Assembly: GCF_036242395.1 (NCBI RefSeq)
Contig: NZ_CP108458.1
Location: 6,634,001 to 6,698,000, forward strand
Direction: 5' to 3'
Origin: Kitasatospora sp. NBC_01266
GTDB lineage: Bacteria; Actinomycetota; Actinomycetes; Streptomycetales; Streptomycetaceae
DNA length: 64,000 nt
Shown one piece after another: positions 56,225 through 64,000 of the stretch (position 1 is its first letter; every line of letters begins with the position of its first letter). Below the pieces are notes generated by a model. That model saw only the letters and a program-made list of their open reading frames with translations. It had not been told where the DNA came from and searched no databases. The translations under genes and the position numbers were made by a program.

Positions 56225-56664
56225 GAGGAGGGCTCCTGCTCGTCCGTTCTGGGGCCGATCACCGCCCAGACGCGCTTGCCGATGCCGTTGCGCGGGCCGC
56301 AGCCCCACTCGTGGGCGAGCTGCTCGACCAGCAGGAGTCCACGGCCGCACTCCTGACGGTCGGTCACATCCTTGAGGACGGGCTTGGTGCCGCTGGCGTC
56401 CTCGACCGCGATGAACAGCTGGTCCCGGTCGACCTCGAAGCCGGCCCAGATGAGCTGGCCCGGCGAAGTCCCGTGCTGCCACGCGTTGGTCACCAGCTCG
56501 CTCAGCAGCAGCTCGCCGACCTCGGCGAAGCGCGAGCCGCCGTCGACCCCGGCGAGGAACTCGCGCAGCTGACGGCGCGCGAGGCTGGGCGAGCGCCGAC
56601 TGTTGGGGAGCCAGCAGTGGGTGGCGGCGGGGGACTCGGGGGGCTTGTTGGTCATTTCGGGCAT
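56221..56664 (-). CDS. HATPase_c anti-sigma-like ATP-binding regulatory protein
   Basis: This 147-residue protein has the histidine-kinase-like ATPase fold without a phosphoacceptor: ELVTNAWQHG (N-box), VEDASGTKP (G1) and GRGLLLVEQLAHEWG (G2). Such proteins in Streptomyces act as anti-sigma or regulatory kinases, often in whiJ-type clusters. ATG 56664 follows GGAGG by 10 nt; a second Met at 56655 is possible. It is divergent from the XRE-DUF5753 gene. Confidence 0.85.
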   Translation of the reverse strand: MPEMTNKPPESPAATHCWLPNSRRSPSLARRQLREFLAGVDGGSRFAEVGELLLSELVTNAWQHGTSPGQLIWAGFEVDRDQLFIAVEDASGTKPVLKDVTDRQECGRGLLLVEQLAHEWGCGPRNGIGKRVWAVIGPRTDEQEPSS

Positions 56665-56871
56665 GGCTTTGCTACCTCCAGGCGGGCATGGGGTGTTGGC
56701 CACGTCAACGGGATGATCACCGCAGCGTGATGTTCCGCATACTCAGGGTGGCAGCCGCGGTAGCTTTGTGCAAGAAAATCTGGGGAATTAATTCCCAAGA
56801 GTTAAATGATCTTCTTGCGCGGCCTGCTTGCGCACGGGCAGACTGGTGCGACTCTCCAAGGAGGCGCAGGG

Positions 56872-57756
56872 GTGGCTACTCGGCCAGCATCATCAGGGCG
56901 CATGTCTACGGTCCTTGGGCGCAAGCTTGGCGGCATACTGCTGGAGCTCCGGGAGGCCAAGGGGCTGACGCAGCCCCAGGCGGCAGCTGCGCTGACGGCA
57001 ACTCAGACAAAGATCGTCAAGATAGAGCGTGGGTTCTCCCCCGTGCGAGATCCGGATCTTCACGCGCTCTGCGATCTGTATGGGGTCGAGCGTTCGGATT
57101 CAGTACGCCAGCGCCTCCTGGCTCTCGCGCAGGCGGATCGAGAGCGTCGACGCGCTTCGGGTTGGTGGCGGGAGTACACCGAACTGGGCGATCTGGTCGA
57201 GTACATCCAGCTTGAGGACGCCGCATCCTCGATCCGGACCTTCCAGAATCAGCTGATCCCAGGACTCTTGCAGACGCCGCAGTACGCCCGCGCGATCGCT
57301 GTTGCTGATGACGCGTGGCAGGATCCGGATGAGATCGAGCATTTCGTTCAAGCGCGACTCGCCCGTCAGGCGCGGCTGACCGACAGCAGGCCGCTGGAGT
57401 TGTGGGCAGTTCTGTCCGAAGCTGCGCTTCGCCAGCAGGTGGGCGGCCGAGACGGCATGAGGGAACAGCTGGAGCATCTTCTCGATGCGACAGCTATGGC
57501 GAACGTGAAGGTCCAGGTGCTTCCATTCGCTGCCGGGGCCCATGCGTCGATGAACGGCCCGTTCGTGATCGTTGGCTTCGATGAGCCCGCTGCGCTGGAC
57601 GTGGTCTATCTGGAGACTGCCAGCTCGACCCTCTGGCTGGAACGCGATCAGGATGCGCATCGGCATCGCGGCCTGTTCGACGGAGTGCGACGATCCGCGT
57701 TGTCCCCCGAGGCGTCTCGTGTCCTGCTGAATGACCTGATCAAGGAGTACAGATGA
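56872..57756 (+). CDS. WhiJ-like XRE regulator with DUF5753 domain
   Basis: This 294-residue protein has an N-terminal helix-turn-helix (GGILLELREAKGLTQPQAAA, then ALTATQTKIVKIERG) and a C-terminal DUF5753 domain (WWREYTELGDLVEYIQLED, NQLIPGLLQTPQYARA, LWAVLSEAALRQQVGG, VLPFAAGAHASMNGPF, VYLETASSTLWLE). Members of the whiJ family control development and secondary metabolism and act with small DUF397 partners. GTG 56872 has GGAGG 7 nt upstream. Its stop overlaps the next start as ATGA. Confidence 0.92.
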   Translation: MATRPASSGRMSTVLGRKLGGILLELREAKGLTQPQAAAALTATQTKIVKIERGFSPVRDPDLHALCDLYGVERSDSVRQRLLALAQADRERRRASGWWREYTELGDLVEYIQLEDAASSIRTFQNQLIPGLLQTPQYARAIAVADDAWQDPDEIEHFVQARLARQARLTDSRPLELWAVLSEAALRQQVGGRDGMREQLEHLLDATAMANVKVQVLPFAAGAHASMNGPFVIVGFDEPAALDVVYLETASSTLWLERDQDAHRHRGLFDGVRRSALSPEASRVLLNDLIKEYR

Positions 57757-57956
57757 GCAACCAGACAGTGTTCGATTTCCGCAAGAGCAGTTACAGCGGC
57801 TCGCAGGGGGAGTGCGTTGAGGTGGCGATCAACGTTCCTTCGAATACGGCAGTTCGCGACTCGAAGAATCCGGCGGGACCCGAGTTGGTCTTCGGCTCCG
57901 GTGCCTGGTCGGCGTTCGTCGCCGGGGTCAAGGCTGGAGATCTCGCCTCCCGCTGA
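57753..57956 (+). CDS. DUF397 protein, partner of the DUF5753 regulator
   Basis: This 67-residue DUF397 protein has FRKSSYSGSQGECVEVAI, VRDSKNPAGPELVF and WSAFVAGVKAGDL. It starts within the regulator stop (ATGA), so the pair is coupled. DUF397 proteins are thought to antagonise the DUF5753 regulator. Confidence 0.93.
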   Translation: MSNQTVFDFRKSSYSGSQGECVEVAINVPSNTAVRDSKNPAGPELVFGSGAWSAFVAGVKAGDLASR

Positions 57957-57989
57957 CCCGCCAGGTGCGTGGCGGGCCCAGCCGAGCCG

Positions 57990-58333
57990 GGCCCGCCAAC
58001 GTCTTGATGCGCAGTGGCGGGTACCTCTCCTCAGGCCCTGCTCGCCACGAGCGACCCCCTTCAGGTGTGGGCGATCGTGGGCGAGGCAGCCCAGCAGCGG
58101 AGAGTTGGCGGACCCGAGGTCACGAGTGCTCAACTGCGGCGTCTTCTGAGCCGGAGTGGCGGAAGAGCTCCTACAGCAGCGGCAACGGCCAATGCGTTGA
58201 AGTGGCCTGCCTGAGTGCACTGGTGTCCATGCGTGACTCAAAGGATGTCGGCGGGCCGGCGTTGCTTGTTCGCGCGGACGCATGGTCGGCGTTCGTCGCT
58301 GTGGTCAAGGCGGGAGACTTCCCGGCTCTCTGA
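57990..58333 (+). pseudogene. Decayed DUF5753-DUF397 pair
   Basis: A piece of DUF5753 is readable at 58053-58148 (DPLQVWAIVGEAAQQRRVGG), matching the same region of the intact regulator upstream (LELWAVLSEAALRQQVGG). Two bases later and in another frame, 58151-58333 encodes a nearly complete DUF397 domain (EWRKSSYSSGNGQCVEVA, MRDSKDVGGPALL, WSAFVAVVKAGDF). The N-terminal HTH and the rest of DUF5753 are gone. A deletion joining the middle of a regulator gene to its DUF397 partner explains this. A product of the DUF397 part from an upstream start cannot be excluded. Confidence 0.75.
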
Positions 58334-58339
58334 CCACGT

Positions 58340-58393
58340 CAGGTGCGTAACAACCCGGGCTGTGGGCTCGCTGAGCGGGTTGTTACGCACCTG
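58340..58393. terminator. 18-bp perfect inverted repeat after the decayed pair
   Basis: The arms 58340-58357 and 58376-58393 pair perfectly (core caggtgcgtaacaaccc) around an 18-bp loop, starting 7 bp after the stop of the DUF397 remnant. It may be a terminator or a regulator site; its AT-containing stem is unlike the other hairpins here. Confidence 0.65.
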
Positions 58394-58477
58394 GGACGGG
58401 CAGCCTTCTCCCGGTGTGCAGATGCCCTGCAGCGTCTCGCGCCACTTCGTTGCCCTATCAAGTGATTGAGGTGGACG

Positions 58478-58687
58478 ATGGCCGCCCCTGACCTGTCCCG
58501 CGCCCGCTGGTTCAAGAGCACCCACAGTGGCGCCGAAACCAACTGCATCGAGGTCGCGGATGGCTTCGCCGAGGTCGTCCCCGTGCGGGACAGCAAGAAC
58601 CCGAGCGGCGCGGCGCTCGTCTTCCCGGGCGGCGCCTGGTCGGCGTTCGTCGCCGGGGTCAAGGCCGGAGACTTCCCAGCCTCCTGA
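58478..58687 (+). CDS. Stand-alone DUF397 protein
   Basis: This 69-residue DUF397 protein (RWFKSTHSGAETNCIEVADG, VPVRDSKNPSGAALVF, AWSAFVAGVKAGDFP) has GAGGTGGACG before ATG 58478. It has no intact regulator of its own immediately upstream; the decayed copy lies between it and the intact pair. Confidence 0.88.
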   Translation: MAAPDLSRARWFKSTHSGAETNCIEVADGFAEVVPVRDSKNPSGAALVFPGGAWSAFVAGVKAGDFPAS

Positions 58688-58741
58688 TGCACTCGTGTTG
58701 CAGGCCGACCCGGAGCCTCCCGGCCCGGTCCGGCCTGCGAC

Positions 58742-60634
58742 TCAGCGCGACTGGGCTGCGGCCACCCGGTGAGCCGAGCGCCCGGATGCCAGCTCGCGCA
58801 GTTTGGCCTGGGTCTCCTCGTCCGTCGAGTAGAGAACCGTACCGACCATGCCGCGGGTGAGGAGAACCTTGTAGGTGTTCCGGATCAGGCGGTCGACGTC
58901 GTCGTCGCTGGTGGACTTCCGGAAGACCGGGTCCTTGGACTCCGTGCGGTCACAGCGCCAGCGGTCGGTGCGCCAGACCAGGTCGGGTCCGAGAATGACA
59001 CCGCTCCAGTCGTACTCGAAGCCTTGGGCGGTGTACACGCAGCCGACCTGGCCGAACCCGGCAGGGACGGTGGCCCACAGCGCGGCCGGCGGGGCCCCCG
59101 CAACCGAGCGGTCCCCGTAGACGTTCCACGGCCGCGCCCAGTCGCCGATCCGTACGTCCTCGGGGAGCGGCCCTCCGGCCGGGACCTTCTTCGTCCACTT
59201 CCAGCAGTACCCGGCCGATATGCGGGCGCTGTAGCCCGCGCCCCGCTGGGCGTCGAGGAAGTTCTCCAGTTCCCAAGGGCTGTCGGCCACTTCGAGCAGC
59301 ATCTTGCCGTCCGGCTCCCAAGGAATCGGGCCGCCCTCCTCAAGGCCCAGCAGCCGCACGACCCAGTTCAGGTAGGCGTCGCTGCCGCCACAGCGGAACT
59401 GGCTGTCCAGCTCTACTACTTCGCAGCTCAGGCCCTTCGCTGCGGCGGCGGCCTGGATCTGTGCCACGGTGCCCATCTCACCAGGGCGGACCACCTGGTG
59501 CTCGTCCAGCAGGAACACCGGCACCCTGGCAGCATCGATCAGTTCCTCGATCTGCGCCTTCCCCGTGCGCTGCGTGGCCTGGGTGAAGCGGTTCGCCGAG
59601 GTCTTGCGGATGCGGTGGGCCTCGTCGCAGATCAGCACGTCGAGGCTGTTGCGCTCTGCCGTCATGAAGCTGTTGAAGTACTTGAAGAGGTCCTTCACCG
59701 CGCGCTTGCGCTCCCCGACCACCTGGCGCATGGTCGTGGTGAACGAACTGGACCCGGTCGCGTGAAGAGCCGTGACGCCGCGTCGGTACAGCTCACCGAG
59801 GAGTGAGAGCGCGATGACGCTCTTCCCGGTGCCAGGCCCACCCAGGATGACGACCACCTCCTTGTGGTCGGCCTGCTGCGCCCGGCGCACTGCCCGCAGC
59901 ACCGTCTCGTACGCCACCCGCTGCTCGTCCAGCAGGACGAACTGCTCGCGCTCGCGGACCTCCTCGGCAGCGACAGCCATGAGCTGCTTGGACGGCCCCA
60001 CCTTTGCGGCGAGCAGTTGGTCGGCGGCCTCGGCGCCGGACACCGGCTTGAACTTCGTCCGGAGGTACTGGATGAGCTCGCCGCGACGATCGCTGGTGAA
60101 GAGTCGGCCGCGTTCGTTCTGCTCCACGTCGTACAGGCCGCGGACGCTGAGTTCGGTCGCGTTGTGGAGGTAGGCGACACCGGAGATCCGTTCCGGGTTC
60201 GCGGCCAGGGCCCCGTTGAACGAGATGAGGTAGTCGCAGTAGCCGCGGACCTGCTCGACGGGATTCAGCACCGGTCGGCTGTACGACGCGACCTGGCAGA
60301 GCAGTGGGTCCTCGTCCGGCAGCGCGCTGTTCCACTGCTTGAGTTCGACCACCACATAGGACGGCTCGTCGGTCGTGGGGTGGACACCCGCGAGGACGAC
60401 GTCGGCGCGCTTGCTGTTGAGCGGGAGGGAGTATTCGATCAGCACCTCCACCATGCCGAGTCCGGCGTCCAGCAACGTGCGCGTCAGGACCGGGATGCTC
60501 GCCTTCCAGGAACGGACCTCGGCGGGGCCGGGTCGGTAGCCGTGCATGTGGACGAACTGGTCGATGAGGCGCAGCGACAGTGTTTCGGCCAGGCTCTCGG
60601 CGGCGACCGCGGATGCGGAGTCGCGGAACAGCAA
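58742..60634 (-). CDS. DUF2075 helicase-like ATPase with N-terminal nuclease-like motif
   Basis: This 630-residue protein has an N-terminal PD-(D/E)XK-like motif: D78 (RADVVLAG), then E97-x-K99 (VVVELKQW). A DUF2075 superfamily 1-like ATPase follows, with Walker A GGPGTGKS (265-272), Walker B LDVLICDEAHRIRK, LDEHQVVRPGE, ELDSQFRCGGSDAYL and the C-terminal VYTAQGFEYDWSGVILGPDL and LLTRGMVGTVLY motifs. It probably acts on nucleic acid; related proteins occur in defence islands and mobile elements. TTG 60634 with GGGAG 7 nt upstream is the likely start. No obvious partner gene flanks it. Confidence 0.85.
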   Translation of the reverse strand: MLFRDSASAVAAESLAETLSLRLIDQFVHMHGYRPGPAEVRSWKASIPVLTRTLLDAGLGMVEVLIEYSLPLNSKRADVVLAGVHPTTDEPSYVVVELKQWNSALPDEDPLLCQVASYSRPVLNPVEQVRGYCDYLISFNGALAANPERISGVAYLHNATELSVRGLYDVEQNERGRLFTSDRRGELIQYLRTKFKPVSGAEAADQLLAAKVGPSKQLMAVAAEEVREREQFVLLDEQRVAYETVLRAVRRAQQADHKEVVVILGGPGTGKSVIALSLLGELYRRGVTALHATGSSSFTTTMRQVVGERKRAVKDLFKYFNSFMTAERNSLDVLICDEAHRIRKTSANRFTQATQRTGKAQIEELIDAARVPVFLLDEHQVVRPGEMGTVAQIQAAAAAKGLSCEVVELDSQFRCGGSDAYLNWVVRLLGLEEGGPIPWEPDGKMLLEVADSPWELENFLDAQRGAGYSARISAGYCWKWTKKVPAGGPLPEDVRIGDWARPWNVYGDRSVAGAPPAALWATVPAGFGQVGCVYTAQGFEYDWSGVILGPDLVWRTDRWRCDRTESKDPVFRKSTSDDDVDRLIRNTYKVLLTRGMVGTVLYSTDEETQAKLRELASGRSAHRVAAAQSR

Positions 60635-60830
60635 GACATGCTCCCAGACAGCACGAAGTGACTCGTGCGGGTGGGGGCATGTCCGTAAGGGGAAGCCCGG
60701 CGGGCCGCGCTGATGACGGTACGAACCATACCGTCAAGGCAGCGGGGCCGGTGCTCGATTGCTGCCGGGGACGTCGATCAAGCCAGCGGCCGGCGCCCAG
60801 CGACCGGAGCCCGGCCACCTCTGTCCAGGC

Positions 60831-61559
60831 TTAGCGGTGCTCCGGGTTCTCCGAGTCGGAGCGGCATCCCGAGTCCCACTCCGAGCGCTGGTTGCCGTGG
60901 GCCGGGATGCCGCCGGCGTCCTTGAGCAGGCGGGCCAGGTGGAGCAGGTTCCAGGTCATGAAGGTGGTGTTGCGGTTGGTGAAGTCGTTCTCCGGGCCGC
61001 CGGAGCCCGGGTCCAGGTAGGACGGGCCCGGACCGGCCTCGCCGACCCAGCCGGCGTCGGCCTGCGGCGGGACGGTGTAGCCCAGGTGCTGGAGGCTGTA
61101 GAGGACGTTCATCGCGCAGTGCTTCGCGCCGTCCTCGTTGCCGGTGATCAGGCAGCCGCCGACCCGGCCGTAATAGGCGTACTGCCCGGCCTCGTTGAGC
61201 AGGCTGGAGCAGGCGTAGAGCCGCTCGATCACCCGCTTCGTCACCGAGCTGTTGTCGCCGAGCCAGATCGGCCCGGCCAGCACCAGGATGTCGGCGGCCA
61301 TCACCTGGGGGTAGATCTGCACCCAGTCGTCGCGCTCCCAGCCGTGATCGGTCATGTCCGGCCAGACGCCGGTGGCGATGTCGTGGTCGACGGCCCTTAG
61401 CTGGTCGACCTGGACGCCCTGGGCCGTCATGATCCGTGTGCTCAGGTCGATCAGCCCCTGGGTGTGGCTGCGTTCGGGGGAGCGCTTGAGCGTGCAGTTG
61501 ATGTAGAGGGCGCGCAGGTCGTCGTAGCGCGGGCGGGGTGGGCCGGACGGGTCGGTCAC
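60831..61559 (-). CDS. Flavodoxin-family NAD(P)H-dependent oxidoreductase
   Basis: This 242-residue protein has a flavodoxin-like fold: LRALYINCTLKRSPERSHTQ (FMN phosphate loop), ADILVLAGPIWLGDNSSVTK (isoalloxazine loop) and YYGRVGGCLITGNEDGAKHC. It would bind FMN and reduce quinones or similar substrates with NAD(P)H. GTG 61559 follows GAGGAG; a longer start would add 19 residues without a good site. Confidence 0.88.
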   Translation of the reverse strand: MTDPSGPPRPRYDDLRALYINCTLKRSPERSHTQGLIDLSTRIMTAQGVQVDQLRAVDHDIATGVWPDMTDHGWERDDWVQIYPQVMAADILVLAGPIWLGDNSSVTKRVIERLYACSSLLNEAGQYAYYGRVGGCLITGNEDGAKHCAMNVLYSLQHLGYTVPPQADAGWVGEAGPGPSYLDPGSGGPENDFTNRNTTFMTWNLLHLARLLKDAGGIPAHGNQRSEWDSGCRSDSENPEHR

Positions 61560-61816
61560 GAGTGCTCCTCGGGGGGCGGCGGCGGGGACGCGGGGCAGCG
61601 CCGCCAGCATCGTCACCCGGCACCCGCGGTGACCGGCCGCGCCACGCCAGCCCGGGGCGCGCTGCCACCTTGGGGGAGCAGCCGCGGGGGCGGTGTTCGA
61701 CGTGGCGGCGGTGCGGTCGCTGAAGGGTGCGGTCTCTCGAAGGCTCGCGCAGCAGGTGCCGCGGTGAGTTGACGAAGTGACACGATCTCGCGTGATCGCT
61801 CACCGGCCGCACGGCC

Positions 61817-63001
61817 TCACTTCCCGGCGGGGCCGCCGTGTCCGCCGCAGGTCGTGTTCGGGTAGTTGTTGGCCTGCTGGGGGACGCCGTCGCGGGCACG
61901 GGTGATCTGCGGGGTGAGGACGGCGACCTCCTTGGCCAGCTGCTGGTAGGTGGCCCGGACGTGGAGGTCGGCGACGCCGGGGCGGTCGACATTCGCCAGT
62001 GGCTCGTGCGTGGCCGCGGCCAGGGAGTCGAGGGAGTCCGGACCGTACGTCGCGACGATCTGCTCCAGCGAGAAGATCGGAATGGTCTTCTGGCCGAGCG
62101 TCGCCAGCAGGCGTACGTCGTGCACCAGCGGTGCCAGGGTGGTGTACGGGGCAAGGCCGGCGACGCCGATGGTCAACTCGCCCGCGTCGCCCAGGTGCTG
62201 GTGCGCGGACTCGTAGTACGAGGTGAGCAGGCCGCTGCTGGTGGCAGGTCCGAAGTCGTGGGTGAAGTCGGAGCGGTATGCCTGGAAGTAGTCGGCGTCC
62301 CAGGTCGCCGGCGGGTTGCTGGTCGCGTTGAGGGTGTCCTGGAGGGCCAGGGTGCCCGCGTCGAGGTCGTCCAGCGACTGCGGCATCGGGGTCACGTCGA
62401 GGGCGAGGCCGTCCCGGTGGGCACGCTTGATCAGGGCCCTGTCGGCGGCGATGGCCTGGCACTGCTGGGCCGGGTCGATGTTGGCGGTCAGCAGCTGCTG
62501 CTCGGCGTTCTGGTCGCCGGCCATGGCCTCGCCGACCAGGGTCATGGTCTGCGCGGTGCCCTCGTCATCGATCACTATGTCCTGCGCACGCAGCTGGTCG
62601 GTCCTGAGCCAGGTGTGGATCCGGTCGACCTCGGTCCGCGACTGCGCGGTGGTGGTGTCGTTCCCACCCGTCCAGATGGTGACCGGCAGGCCCAGCCGGT
62701 TGGCTTCGCCGATGATGTGCGTGGCCCAGGTGTCGGCGTGGGGGCCGAAGTCGCCGTCGTCCACCTGGACGAACAGGCCCACGCGGTCGCGGGCCAGGGT
62801 CTGCCACAGCTGCGGGGTCCAGATCGTCATGGTGTGCGAGGAAGTCCACACCGCGAGCCGGGCGTGGCCGCCGTCCATGGCCGCGGGGGTGGTGCGCGGC
62901 ACGCTGTCGCGGGGCGCGGCGGCGGCCGGGGTGCTGATGACGGCACTCAGGGCGAGGGCCGTCGCGGCGAGGACGGCGGCGCAGGGATACCTCTTCTTCA
63001 C
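61817..63001 (-). CDS. Secreted protein of unknown function
   Basis: This 394-residue protein has a signal peptide (KKRYPCAAVLAATALALSAV, cut after AAA near residue 30). The mature part has alternating strands and helices with acidic ends (LFVQVDDGDFG, PVTIWTGGND, DIVIDDEGTAQ, ALDVTPMPQSLDDL, TIGVAGLAPY, IPIFSLEQIVATYG), which suggests a TIM-barrel glycosidase- or phosphodiesterase-like fold. No named family is recognised. GTG 63001 has GGAGAG upstream. Confidence 0.72.
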   Translation of the reverse strand: MKKRYPCAAVLAATALALSAVISTPAAAAPRDSVPRTTPAAMDGGHARLAVWTSSHTMTIWTPQLWQTLARDRVGLFVQVDDGDFGPHADTWATHIIGEANRLGLPVTIWTGGNDTTTAQSRTEVDRIHTWLRTDQLRAQDIVIDDEGTAQTMTLVGEAMAGDQNAEQQLLTANIDPAQQCQAIAADRALIKRAHRDGLALDVTPMPQSLDDLDAGTLALQDTLNATSNPPATWDADYFQAYRSDFTHDFGPATSSGLLTSYYESAHQHLGDAGELTIGVAGLAPYTTLAPLVHDVRLLATLGQKTIPIFSLEQIVATYGPDSLDSLAAATHEPLANVDRPGVADLHVRATYQQLAKEVAVLTPQITRARDGVPQQANNYPNTTCGGHGGPAGK

Positions 63002-63285
63002 GGGGCTCTCTCCAGGGATGGCGGCGTCCTCGCCGCACGCAGACAAGTCCGGCAGCTGCCGATCGGACTGACATGAGAGGTGCTCATATTTAATCTACTT
63101 CCCTTGCAGGCAGGACTTCCAGTACCAGGACAGGGCTCATGTGTGTCGGTGATCGGATGCCCGCTCCGCGCTCCCGTCCCGCTGTCGGTGCCCCGTGTCA
63201 CGATCCTTGCATCGGTCGAGGTGGAACCCGTGTTCGGGTGCGTTCGCCCGCCGGTTCCGGCGTGGACACAGGAGGTACGAAGGCT

Positions 63286-63798
63286 GTGAGTGCGGATGAT
63301 CCCGCCTGGGAGCAGGCGTCGTTGGCGCGGGTGCTGCCGGTCGTCAGGCCCCGCAAACTGGCGAAGGTGCCCTTCGTCGAGCTGGCCGACGGACGGCTGC
63401 AAGGGGTGGTGTCGAGTGGGTCGGACATCGAGCGGGTGTATGTCTCCTCCGTCACCGCCGGTGCGCACGGCCTGAGTTGCAGCACCAACAACAATCGGCC
63501 GTGCGGCGGGCTGCGGGGCGGTCGGCCGTGCAAGCACCTGGCGGCGCTGCTGGACGAGGCGGTGCTGCAGTACGGGCGCGAGCGGGTGGCGCGGTATCTG
63601 CGGGTGGAGGTCGAGGAGGGGCAGGAGTTGGCGGCGGGGCTGCGGGGGGCGCATGAACCCGCCCCGGCGGCCGTGGTGTTCAGCCGGTTCCTGCGGCATC
63701 TGTCCTACCTGGAGCTGCCGGACAGCACGCTGCCGATCCCGGAGTTGCACTGGTTCCCGGCGGCGGCCACGACGGCGGCGGCGGGGGCGGTGCGCTGA
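63286..63798 (+). CDS. SWIM zinc-finger protein
   Basis: This 170-residue protein carries a SWIM-type Cys/His motif: LSCSTNNNRPCGGLRGGRPCKHLAALL, shortened here to C-S-T...C...C-x-H (one C-x-C-like pair replaced by spaced Cys). The flanking segments are KVPFVELADGRLQGVVSSG and VYVSSVTAGAHG. GTG 63286 is the likely start, with GGAGG 10 nt upstream. Its stop overlaps the next gene's start as TGATG. SWIM proteins bind nucleic acid or other proteins; in actinomycetes they often precede MoxR/VWA gene sets. Confidence 0.82.
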   Translation: MSADDPAWEQASLARVLPVVRPRKLAKVPFVELADGRLQGVVSSGSDIERVYVSSVTAGAHGLSCSTNNNRPCGGLRGGRPCKHLAALLDEAVLQYGRERVARYLRVEVEEGQELAAGLRGAHEPAPAAVVFSRFLRHLSYLELPDSTLPIPELHWFPAAATTAAAGAVR

Positions 63799-64000
63799 TG
63801 CTGGGTGTGCAGTTGGGTGAGCTGCTCGACGGGCCGCCGCCGGGGGTGGCCGAGGCGCTCGGGCTGGTGGCGGAGCTGGACGAGGTGCTGGTGCACGGGT
63901 TCGCCCGGCTCGGCGCGGAGGACGGTCAGGCGCTGGCGGCGCTGGCGGGGGCGTTGGGTGCCTCGCCGCTCGGCGGGCCGGTGGCCGAGGCGGTGGCCAA
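63798..64000 (+). CDS. Gene cut by the right edge, coupled to the SWIM protein
   Basis: An ATG at 63798 overlaps the SWIM gene stop and stays open to the window end (67 codons). The product is rich in Leu, Gly, Ala and Glu (MLGVQLGELLDGPPPGVAEA) with no recognised domain in the visible part. Coupling suggests it works with the SWIM protein. Confidence 0.75.
   Translation, partial: MLGVQLGELLDGPPPGVAEALGLVAELDEVLVHGFARLGAEDGQALAALAGALGASPLGGPVAEAVA

Overview
The window looks like the chromosome of a Streptomyces-type actinomycete (Streptomyces, Kitasatospora or Streptacidiphilus). The GC content is very high, third codon positions are almost always G or C, GTG and TTG starts are common, genes often overlap by 4 bp, and the families are typical of the group: SARP regulators, DUF397/DUF5753 pairs, a DUF574 methyltransferase, mycosin and DUF5685. 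I saw no tRNA, rRNA, insertion sequence, CRISPR array or phage module.

Region 1 (1-19.0 kb) is the end of a type VII secretion (T7SS/ESX-like) locus. It starts inside a giant polymorphic toxin-like protein that carries a metalloprotease-like HELAH site, an ADP-ribosyltransferase-like R-S-ExE site, a clan-CD-like His/Cys pair and a C-terminal protein-glutaminase-like C-H-D site. A small protein (possible immunity), a membrane-anchored golvesin-like protein, a beta-helix protein fused to two EccA-like AAA+ domains, a mycosin-like protease lacking its usual Asp, a MinD-like protein with an altered P-loop and a small unknown protein follow. The core channel genes (EccB-E) are not here and may lie to the left.

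Region 2 (19.2-28.7 kb) is regulatory: an ECF sigma factor, two divergent AfsR-type SARP regulators and an XRE-NB-ARC-TPR regulator.

Region 3 (28.9-42.8 kb) holds two adjacent, convergent lanthipeptide systems. The forward one encodes a lyase-kinase-cyclase synthetase (class III/IV), a prolyl-oligopeptidase-family peptidase and four tandem 34-37 residue precursors that are too short to appear as ordinary gene calls. Their cores are three consecutive C-x-x-S/T units plus Gly. The reverse one encodes a sedolisin protease, a class II LanM, a mersacidin/lichenicidin-like precursor and a LAL regulator. No dedicated exporter gene is visible for either.

Region 4 (43-55.3 kb) is housekeeping and regulatory: a membrane protein, a LAL-like ATPase without its DNA-binding domain, a SAM methyltransferase, two cold-shock proteins, a DUF2306 membrane protein, a NarL-type two-component system, a DUF4188/MerR divergent pair sharing a long operator-like palindrome, a DUF5685 protein with a Cys/Asp tail, and a DUF4190 protein.

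Region 5 (55.4-64 kb) contains a small secreted DUF4258-like protein, a whiJ/abaA-type developmental cluster (ATP-binding protein, XRE-DUF5753, DUF397 proteins and one decayed copy), a DUF2075 helicase with an N-terminal nuclease-like motif, a flavodoxin-family reductase, an unknown secreted protein, and a SWIM zinc-finger gene overlapping a gene cut by the right edge.
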